A stretch of DNA of 64,000 nt, from positions 1,302,001 through 1,366,000 of the forward strand of contig NZ_JARADB010000001.1 in the NCBI RefSeq assembly GCF_028765165.1, written 5' to 3'. This DNA comes from Paenibacillus sp. MAHUQ-63 (GTDB lineage: Bacteria; Bacillota; Bacilli; Paenibacillales; NBRC-103111). This document shows positions 58,587 through 64,000 of the stretch, piece after piece (positions within the stretch are counted from its first letter, which is position 1; each line of letters opens with the position of its first letter). A program made the position numbers and the translations under genes. The notes beneath the pieces were generated by a model, which saw nothing but the letters and a program-made list of their open reading frames with translations, was not told the DNA's origin and did not search any database.

Positions 58587-59171
58587 TTACAGCGCACTGA
58601 ACGTTTGCTCAACCTGCGCAAGCATCCCTTTGCGGTCCTCATCCGTCGCGACCGAAGTGACGCCGCCGAACAGCAGATGCTCCACAACCTCAATGCCGCA
58701 GAATTCGAAAATGCCTGCGCTTGAAGTTTGCTTCAAAGAAGCATTCATGCCAATCGCTTCATAAATCTCGCCGGGAGTGCCGTACGTGTTGATCATGATC
58801 CCTTTTTTGCCCGTCAACAGCTTGTCGATTCCGCCTTCGCTATTGTACTGATAGGCAAAGCCATACGAAAATGTACGGTCTACATAGCCTTTCAGAATAG
58901 CCGGCAGCCCCGTCCACCAGATCGGATAGATGAACGTGATGACATCGGCCTTAGCCAGATACTCTTGTTCCGTTCGAATGTCGGTTGGGGCATTCCCTTC
59001 TCTAAGCGCAGCCGTATCTGCGGGCGAGAGAACAGGATTGAAACCTAATTTGTTCAAATCACGCACCGTAACCTCATGACCTTTGGATTTCAATGCTCCT
59101 GCAGCCGTTTCCAGAATTGCGCTGTTGAAGCTCCCTTCATGCGGATGTGCGTATACGATTAAATGATTCAT
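58587..59171 (-). CDS. NAD(P)H:quinone oxidoreductase-type flavoprotein
   Basis: 194 residues of the flavodoxin_2 fold: MNHLIVYAHPHEGSFN (phosphate loop region), FIYPIWWTGLPAILKGYVDRTFSYGFAY and INTYGTPGEIYEA are typical of YwrO/MdaB/NQO1-like enzymes, which reduce quinones or electrophiles by two electrons using FMN or FAD. It lies downstream of a Rrf2-type regulator gene, and an operator-like repeat separates them, which suggests induction by quinone, diamide or hypochlorite stress. A terminator follows. Confidence 0.9.
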   Translation of the reverse strand: MNHLIVYAHPHEGSFNSAILETAAGALKSKGHEVTVRDLNKLGFNPVLSPADTAALREGNAPTDIRTEQEYLAKADVITFIYPIWWTGLPAILKGYVDRTFSYGFAYQYNSEGGIDKLLTGKKGIMINTYGTPGEIYEAIGMNASLKQTSSAGIFEFCGIEVVEHLLFGGVTSVATDEDRKGMLAQVEQTFSAL

Positions 59172-59285
59172 CGGTAATTCCTCCTAAAAAAATGATTTAT
59201 GATAAAGCTTACCCCTCTTGGAGCAAGTCACACCACCAACTCGAAGTATCTGTAGCTGCATGTTAAAGTATACCTTGTGAATTGT

Positions 59286-59315
59286 AAATGTAATGTAACT
59301 ACTAACATTACATTT
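59286..59315. promoter_or_regulatory. Operator-like inverted repeat upstream of the quinone reductase gene
   Basis: AAATGTAATGT and ACATTACATTT are exact 11-bp arms around an 8-base centre. It contains TAATGTAACT, also found in the repeat upstream of the Rrf2 gene. A minus-strand TATACT (59267-59262) lies just downstream, so it covers the -35 region. Confidence 0.7.
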
Positions 59316-59328
59316 AAGCTCAAAAAAA

Positions 59329-59748
59329 TTAGCTCCGACTCCTGATATCCTGCACGATCTGCTCGACCGTTGTGCCTTCGAGCACACGTTCCATTTGGCT
59401 TTGAGCCTCGCGAAGCGGCTTTTCCAGCGCTGACTGTATATTTCTCCCTACTTCACACTGGAGATTCGTGTCTTGGTGCAGGGCGAACAGCTCGTGCTCT
59501 TCCGGAAGGTCCACTGCCCGATATACGTCCAAAAAAGTAATTTCCTTAATAGGCTTAATCAGCTTAATGCCGACAACACCTGGACGGGAAGCAATCAGAT
59601 TGGCTCTGCTTAACATCCCCATAATGCGGCGAATGACAGCGGCATTCGTATTTACACTGCCTGCTATATACTCGGAAGTGATCTTCCCATCATTCATATC
59701 GATTAAAGCCAGAATATGAATGGCTACGGAAAAGCGGCTGCTGATCAT
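59329..59748 (-). CDS. Rrf2-family redox regulator (YwnA/HypR-like)
   Basis: 139 residues from the ATG at 59748 (MISSRFSVAIHIL), preceded by AAGGAGG; the in-frame start at 59808 lies within the -35 box and is excluded. It has a winged helix (GKITSEYIAGSVNTNAAVIRRIMGML, ASRPGVVGIKLIKP) and a C-terminal helix. Cys is present only once (TNLQCEVGR), so it is not an iron-sulphur IscR/NsrR type; it fits thiol-switch members such as HypR. It probably represses itself and the downstream reductase. Confidence 0.88.
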   Translation of the reverse strand: MISSRFSVAIHILALIDMNDGKITSEYIAGSVNTNAAVIRRIMGMLSRANLIASRPGVVGIKLIKPIKEITFLDVYRAVDLPEEHELFALHQDTNLQCEVGRNIQSALEKPLREAQSQMERVLEGTTVEQIVQDIRSRS

Positions 59749-59771
59749 GGGATACCTCCTTGGCAATGATG

Positions 59772-59808
59772 TTAATGTAACTATATCAGTTACATTAAAG
59801 TTCGTCAA
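59772..59808 (-). promoter_or_regulatory. Promoter and operator of the Rrf2-type gene
   Basis: TTGACG (59808-59803), a 17-base spacer, and TATAGT (59785-59780). The inverted repeat TTAATGTAACT / AGTTACATTAA (59772-59798, 5-base centre) covers the spacer and the -10 box, the expected place for autorepression. Confidence 0.8.
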
Positions 59809-59845
59809 GCTGTGCCTGGAACAGCCAGTTAGCTGCGCCCGGGCG

Positions 59846-60032
59846 GATGGCTAACGGACACAGCGGCTCCTATTCGGGGGAATGGAGCCGTTGTGAATGG
59901 CTAACGGACACCGGCGCCGTTATTCGCTCATTTCAGGCGTGATTTTGCGCCGTACCGGGCAAATAAGGTCTCTCGTGTCCGTTAGCTTAGTAACGGGGCC
60001 ATAAGTTCGGCATTACCGGCTGTGGTGACCGT
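59846..60032. repeat. CGGACAC-type structured intergenic repeat
   Basis: Contains CTAACGGACACAGCGGC, CTAACGGACACCGGCGCCG and the closing GTGTCCGTTAG, with inner inverted repeats. It is a diverged relative of the array at 33597-34475. Confidence 0.75.
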
Positions 60033-60042
60033 TAGCTGATCC

Positions 60043-61098
60043 CTACCCTTGGCCGGCCGCTTCCCATGCCGCCACTTCGGCCCGCACGCGCGGCGCGACT
60101 TCCGTACCGAGCAAGCGGATCGCCTCCATCACATCCTCATGCGGCATCGAGCCCACAGGCACGTGCATCATGAACCGTGTGATGCCTACGTTTTTGCGCA
60201 GGTGGATGATCTTCTGCGCAACCGTGTCCGGATCGCCGACGTACAACGCGCCCTCGAAGCTGCGCGCCGCATCGAAACTGGAGCGGTCATAACGTCCCCA
60301 GCCGCGTTCACGCGCCAGCACGTTCATAACCTGCTGCGTCGGCGGGAAGAACTTATCCGCGGCGACTTGCGTATCCGCGGCAACAAAGCCATGCGAATGC
60401 GAAGCAACCGGCAGCTTGGAGGCATCGTGGCCTGCGCGTTCCGCCGCTTGCTTATATAGCTTCACGAGCGGAGCGAACTGAACCGGACTTCCGCCGATAA
60501 TAGCCAGAACGAGCGGCAGTCCCAGCAAGCCTGCGCGAATGACCGATTGCGTATTGCCGCCGCTGCCAATCCACACCGGCAATGGATGCTGAACCGGGCG
60601 GGGATAAATGCCCAGATTGTTGATGGCAGGACGGTGCTTGCCTTGCCAGGTCACCTTCTCGGACTTCTGCAATTCCAGCAGCAGCTCCAGCTTCTCATCG
60701 AATAACTCGTCATAATCGTTCAAATCATAACCGAATAGCGGGAACGATTCGATGAAGGAGCCCCGCCCCGCCATAATTTCCGCACGGCCGTTCGAGAGCC
60801 CGTCCAGCGTTGCAAAATCCTGAAAGACACGCACCGGATCATCGGAAGACAGTACCGTTACTGCGCTTGTCAGCCTAATTTTACGCGTCTGGGTCGCTGC
60901 GGCCGCCAGCAGCACGGCAGGCGATGACGCCGCAAAATCTTGGCGATGGTGCTCGCCCACCCCGAAGACGTCCAATCCTACTTGGTCTGCTGCAATAATC
61001 TCCTCAACCACTTCGCGCAATCGCTGCGCATGACTTATCACTTCGCCTGTTCGAGGGTCCGGCGTTGTCTCTACGAAAGTCGTTATCCCTATTTCCAC
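60043..61098 (-). CDS. LLM-class (luciferase-like) flavin-dependent oxidoreductase
   Basis: 351 residues from the GTG at 61098, which has AGGAGG at a good distance; the TTG at 61104 is too close to it. The fold is a bacterial-luciferase-type TIM barrel: GVGEHHRQDFAASSPAVLLAAAA near the start, RKIRLTSAVTVLSSDDPVRVFQDFATLD, AGRGSFIESFPLFGYDL and VWIGSGGNTQSVIRAG. It would use reduced FMN or F420; Bacillota usually use FMN. Its substrate is unknown. It is transcribed alone. Confidence 0.88.
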   Translation of the reverse strand: MEIGITTFVETTPDPRTGEVISHAQRLREVVEEIIAADQVGLDVFGVGEHHRQDFAASSPAVLLAAAATQTRKIRLTSAVTVLSSDDPVRVFQDFATLDGLSNGRAEIMAGRGSFIESFPLFGYDLNDYDELFDEKLELLLELQKSEKVTWQGKHRPAINNLGIYPRPVQHPLPVWIGSGGNTQSVIRAGLLGLPLVLAIIGGSPVQFAPLVKLYKQAAERAGHDASKLPVASHSHGFVAADTQVAADKFFPPTQQVMNVLARERGWGRYDRSSFDAARSFEGALYVGDPDTVAQKIIHLRKNVGITRFMMHVPVGSMPHEDVMEAIRLLGTEVAPRVRAEVAAWEAAGQG

Positions 61099-61282
61099 TC
61101 GCAATTCCTCCTAGTGCTTAAGCTCTTGACATTTCTATCTTTTAGCTTTGCTAATTAAGTATATTTTGTACTTTTCCCTCGCCGATTACAAGCTGTTCAG
61201 CTGCAGGTCAATAGATGCGCCTCCTAATCCGCGCATTAGGCTCTTTAGCCATCCCCCGTAAGGTCCGTAAAAATAACAAAAA

Positions 61283-61302
61283 ACCCTTACCGAAGTAAGA
61301 GT
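61283..61302 (-). terminator. Terminator of the tRNA operon
   Basis: On the minus strand ACTCTTAC and GTAAGGGT (one G-U pair) close a TTCG loop, followed by TTTTTTG. Confidence 0.88.
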
Positions 61303-61312
61303 TTTCTTGGGA

Positions 61313-61394
61313 TGCGGTCGGAGGGATTTGAACCCTCACGCCTTGTGAGCGCCACCCCCTCAAGATGGTGTGTCTGCCGTTCCACCACGACCGC
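61313..61394 (-). tRNA. tRNA-Leu (anticodon GAG)
   Basis: An 82-base class-II tRNA. Acceptor arms GCGGTCG/CGACCGC, D-arm GTGGAACGGCAGAC, anticodon stem CCATC/GGTGG with loop TTGAGGG, an extended variable arm and T-arm AGGGTTCAAATCCCT. The discriminator is A and CCA is not encoded. Confidence 0.95.
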
Positions 61395-61411
61395 ATAAGA
61401 GGATATAAAAG

Positions 61412-61483
61412 TGACCCGTAGGGGACTCGAACCCCTGTTACCTCCGTGAAAGGGAGGTGTCTTAACCACTTGACCAACGGGCC
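61412..61483 (-). tRNA. tRNA-Glu (anticodon TTC)
   Basis: A 72-base tRNA: acceptor GGCCCGT with ACGGGTC, anticodon loop CTTTCAC within CCTCC/GGAGG, T-arm GGGGTTCGAGTCCCC. CCA is not encoded. It is transcribed before tRNA-Leu, 17 bases away. Confidence 0.95.
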
Positions 61484-61526
61484 GCAAATGTCAGTAGCTT
61501 GTGCAGCCCTTTTGACGACAATTGTT

Positions 61527-61555
61527 ATTATAAAGGATACTCTTACAATTGACAA
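61527..61555 (-). promoter_or_regulatory. SigA promoter of the tRNA-Glu/tRNA-Leu operon
   Basis: TTGTCA (61555-61550), a 17-base spacer and a perfect TATAAT (61532-61527), about 37 bases before the start of tRNA-Glu. Confidence 0.85.
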
Positions 61556-61628
61556 GCACAAAATATGGAACGCAATCGGTGTTATATGATATGCTGAAAC
61601 CAACTTACCCTAACTCGAGGTGTTCGGT

Positions 61629-62567
61629 TTGTCATCCATGCTTATCTATGATTCCGCCAGCGAAACACTCCGTGAGGATGCTGTACGCCCGCCCGGATCA
61701 AACGAAGTCGTCTGGGTCCGGTTGGAACATGCTTCGCCCCATGAAGTGAAACACATTCTAGGCGATATGTTCCACTGCCACCCGCTCCTTGTTGAAGACG
61801 CCATCAAATTAAATCAGCGGCCGAAGATGGATACTTACAAGGACCATGCTTTCCTGACTTTCTTCGCCGTATCCGAGCGGCTGGAACCGCAGGAGATTGC
61901 CATTGTCATCGGTCCGAACTTCGTCATCACGGTCTACCAAGAGAAACTTCCCTTCCTGGACCAGCTCTATCTGACTTGCCAGGAGATCCCTGAGCGGCTG
62001 AGCCATCCCGGCACTATTTTGCATGCTATCCTGGATCAATGCGTCGACGATTATACCATCATCGTGGAGCATCTGGACGACCGCCTGGACAGCATGGAGC
62101 AGTCCGTCTATATGAATCCGGCGATTCGGATCGCGCAGGACGTGTTCCAGCTGAAACGGACGATGCATCAGCTTCGCCGGGTCATTATGGAGGAACGCGT
62201 CACACTCACTGCGATCGCTCATCACTCTTTCCCTTACACCCGGGAGGAAGACGATGTGTATTTTCTGGACATTATCGACCATATTACGCGCATCGTCGAT
62301 TCGTTGGACATTTTCCGGGAATCGCTAACAGGACTGCTGGAGCTGCAGATGAGCATGAAGTCCGATCGGATGAACGAAATTATGAAGACACTGACCATCT
62401 TCAGCACCATTTTCCTGCCGCTAACCTTCATCGTCGGGCTATATGGCATGAACTTCAAAAACATCCCTGAGCTTGGTTGGGAGCACGGCTACCTGTACGT
62501 GTGGATCCTGATGATCGGCATGGGGGGCGCGATGTGGTATTTTTTCAAGCGCAAGCATTGGTTCTAA
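61629..62567 (+). CDS. CorA-family divalent cation transporter
   Basis: 312 residues from a TTG at 61629; GAGGTG lies six bases upstream and overlaps the in-frame GTG at 61620, which is therefore unlikely. An ATG at 61638 is the other option. A large cytoplasmic N-terminal domain ends in a long helix (MKSDRMNEIMKTLTIFSTIFLPLTFIVG leading into TM1), with the ion-selectivity motif YGMN followed by a second helix and a basic C-terminus (FKRKHWF). It would import Mg2+ (or Co2+/Ni2+) as a pentamer. It is divergent from the tRNA operon. Confidence 0.93.
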   Translation: MSSMLIYDSASETLREDAVRPPGSNEVVWVRLEHASPHEVKHILGDMFHCHPLLVEDAIKLNQRPKMDTYKDHAFLTFFAVSERLEPQEIAIVIGPNFVITVYQEKLPFLDQLYLTCQEIPERLSHPGTILHAILDQCVDDYTIIVEHLDDRLDSMEQSVYMNPAIRIAQDVFQLKRTMHQLRRVIMEERVTLTAIAHHSFPYTREEDDVYFLDIIDHITRIVDSLDIFRESLTGLLELQMSMKSDRMNEIMKTLTIFSTIFLPLTFIVGLYGMNFKNIPELGWEHGYLYVWILMIGMGGAMWYFFKRKHWF

Positions 62568-62574
62568 AAAACGA

Positions 62575-62614
62575 AAAGGCATCCACTGCATCGTGTATCG
62601 CAGGGGGTGCCTTT
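62575..62614. terminator. Bidirectional terminator between the corA-like gene and the chemoreceptor gene
   Basis: A 15-bp stem (AAAGGCATCCACTGC with GCAGGGGGTGCCTTT; one mismatch and one G-U) with a 10-base loop, serving the convergent genes ending at 62567 and 62628. Confidence 0.82.
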
Positions 62615-62627
62615 GTATGTTAAATAC

Positions 62628-64000
62628 CTAAACAATTTTGAAGAAAGCTACGGATTCATTCAGCGTATTAACGACCGAGCGCAGCTGCTCGGAAGCGGCA
62701 GCGATGTTCTGCATCATCGCCAGCTGCTCCTCCGTTGCCGCGGCAACGGTCTGGGATTTCACCAGCATCTGCGCCGAGCTGGCAGCCGAATGATCCATCG
62801 TCGCGGAAATTTGCTGCGAACTTGCCGACATTTGCTCGGTAATCGCCGATGTCTCATGAATTTGCGTAACAATATGAGTGACCGACGCCAGGATCGTTTG
62901 GAAGCTTTGATTCACTTCCTGCATCATCGCCGAGCCTGTACCGGCTTCTTGCTTCGTCGTAAGCATGGACTGGGATACGCTGGCGATCTCCGTCCGTGTC
63001 TCATGAATCAGCTGGTTGATACCATCGGCGGATGCGATGGACTGCGCAGCCAGCTTGCGGATTTCATTCGCTACCACGTTGAAGCCCTTGCCGTGTTCTC
63101 CCGCTCTAGCTGCCTCGATGGAAGCGTTCAGCGACAGCAGGTTCGTCTGATTGGCGAACGTTGTGATGCTGGAAGCGATAAGTCCAATCTCGTCCGATTT
63201 TCGCGTCAATGAATGCACCGTCTCTGCAAGCTGGTCTACCGATTTCAAAATACTTACAATTTGCTGCTGAAGCTTGCCAAGCAGATCGTTGCCCAGTGCC
63301 GCATGCTCGGAGGTGTGCGAAGAATGATCAGCCATTACGCTGGCATTCTCGGCTACCCGCTGGATGCCGATTGCCATCTCTTCAATGGCTCGGCTCGTTT
63401 CTTCACTCCCTCTGACTTGCACCTCGACGTCATGGGACATTTCTTGAATATTGCCGGCCACATGCTCGGCAGCCGTAGCTGATTCCTTCGAGCTATCCGA
63501 AAGCTCGACCGATGCGTCCTGAACAAATTGCGCATTAGCGGCAATCGTACCGATCAATCCTTTGATGTTCAGCACCATCGAATCGACGGATTCCGTTATT
63601 TTGCCCAGTTCATCCTTGGCATATTTCTTAGCGGGTTCATGGCGGAGATCTCCTGCCGCAACTCGAGAGGTTACCGTCTGAATCGTTGTGACCGTCTTCA
63701 TAATTTTACTGATTACAAGCCAACCGGACGCTGCAAGCAAAGCAATAATCATTACAACGGAGATGTAAACACCTCGTTCGGTCTGTTTATTCCCAGCCTC
63801 GATGTCCTGAATGCTCGATTGGGCGTACGCATCCAAAATTTCTCCGATCTGATTCATGCCTTCCCGGCCTTTTTCGAACTCAGCCATCAATTTCAGATCA
63901 TTGCCGGCGGCAGCCCCTCTGCCCTGCGTTTGTACTGCTGCATCCGCTTCCTTCGCCCACTGATCAAATGATGCGTGAAAACCGGCAATATTTTGCTCAA
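62628..64000 (-). CDS. Methyl-accepting chemotaxis protein (5' end beyond window)
   Basis: The frame is open from 62628 to the window end, giving 456 visible codons; the start codon and first membrane helix are missing. Visible are the end of a four-helix-bundle-like ligand domain, a membrane helix ([21 protein letters not shown]), HAMP ([22 protein letters not shown]) and the signalling hairpin whose tip reads [32 protein letters not shown]. It would sense a ligand and control CheA. No pentapeptide for CheR binding is seen at the end. Confidence 0.94.
   Translation of the reverse strand, partial: EQNIAGFHASFDQWAKEADAAVQTQGRGAAAGNDLKLMAEFEKGREGMNQIGEILDAYAQSSIQDIEAGNKQTERGVYISVVMIIALLAASGWLVISKIMKTVTTIQTVTSRVAAGDLRHEPAKKYAKDELGKITESVDSMVLNIKGLIGTIAANAQFVQDASVELSDSSKESATAAEHVAGNIQEMSHDVEVQVRGSEETSRAIEEMAIGIQRVAENASVMADHSSHTSEHAALGNDLLGKLQQQIVSILKSVDQLAETVHSLTRKSDEIGLIASSITTFANQTNLLSLNASIEAARAGEHGKGFNVVANEIRKLAAQSIASADGINQLIHETRTEIASVSQSMLTTKQEAGTGSAMMQEVNQSFQTILASVTHIVTQIHETSAITEQMSASSQQISATMDHSAASSAQMLVKSQTVAAATEEQLAMMQNIAAASEQLRSVVNTLNESVAFFKIV

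Overview
The window reads as chromosomal DNA of a Paenibacillus-like member of the Bacillota. The signs are strong AAGGAGG-type ribosome binding sites with frequent TTG/GTG starts, YesM/YesN-type two-component pairs beside lipoprotein-dependent sugar ABC importers, a paeninodin-type lasso peptide locus with HprK-like kinases, and many copies of a structured intergenic repeat bounded by CTAACGGACAC...GTGTCCGTTAG. Nothing indicates a plasmid or phage. All calls come from reading the sequence; no database search was run.

Bases 1-9143 (minus strand) hold a compound lasso peptide locus that leaves the window at base 1. In transcription order: unusual precursor A1, HprK-like kinase, PqqD-like B1, an S26-type peptidase, ABC exporter, nucleotidyltransferase, asparagine-synthetase-like cyclase, paeninodin-type precursor A2, a second kinase, a second B1, the B2 leader peptidase and a second, truncated nucleotidyltransferase. 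Base composition drops sharply inside the cyclase gene, so two clusters may have been spliced there. Both precursors are followed by an intercistronic hairpin. A promoter with two SinR-like palindromes precedes the cyclase.

Bases 9156-13728 form the genes directly upstream of A1: a Wzz-like protein, a BY-kinase, an orphan membrane fusion lipoprotein and an unknown secreted beta-sandwich protein. They start at a promoter carrying two GATAC-N5-GTATC operators. Bases 13809-16900 hold a GerE-like regulator, an HD-GYP protein, a collagen-like protein and an IS4-family remnant.

Bases 17402-31761 form a pectin (rhamnogalacturonan) utilisation locus: a minus-strand operon of importer, two Gfo/Idh/MocA oxidoreductases, a TIM-barrel isomerase, an unknown toroid-type protein and a GH105 hydrolase, divergent from a YesM/YesN pair. 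Bases 31953-38400 are signalling genes: a kinase with a degenerate GGDEF domain, an approximately 880-bp tandem repeat array, a MerR regulator, an MHYT-GGDEF-EAL protein, and a c-di-GMP-I riboswitch in front of a broken chemoreceptor gene. Adenine deaminase and a YdjO-like protein follow.

Bases 40716-58425 form a second minus-strand carbohydrate operon: GH2, GH78, sensor kinase, binding protein, two permeases, response regulator, GH127-like protein, Asp/Glu racemase-like protein, RuBisCO-like protein and DUF1537 kinase. The last two suggest apionate-type branched acid-sugar catabolism. Together with rhamnosidase, galactosidase and GH105, this points to complex pectin, perhaps rhamnogalacturonan II. 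The remainder holds a Rrf2-controlled quinone reductase with two matching operators, an LLM-type flavin oxidoreductase, tRNA-Leu and tRNA-Glu, a CorA-like transporter and a chemoreceptor cut by the window end.
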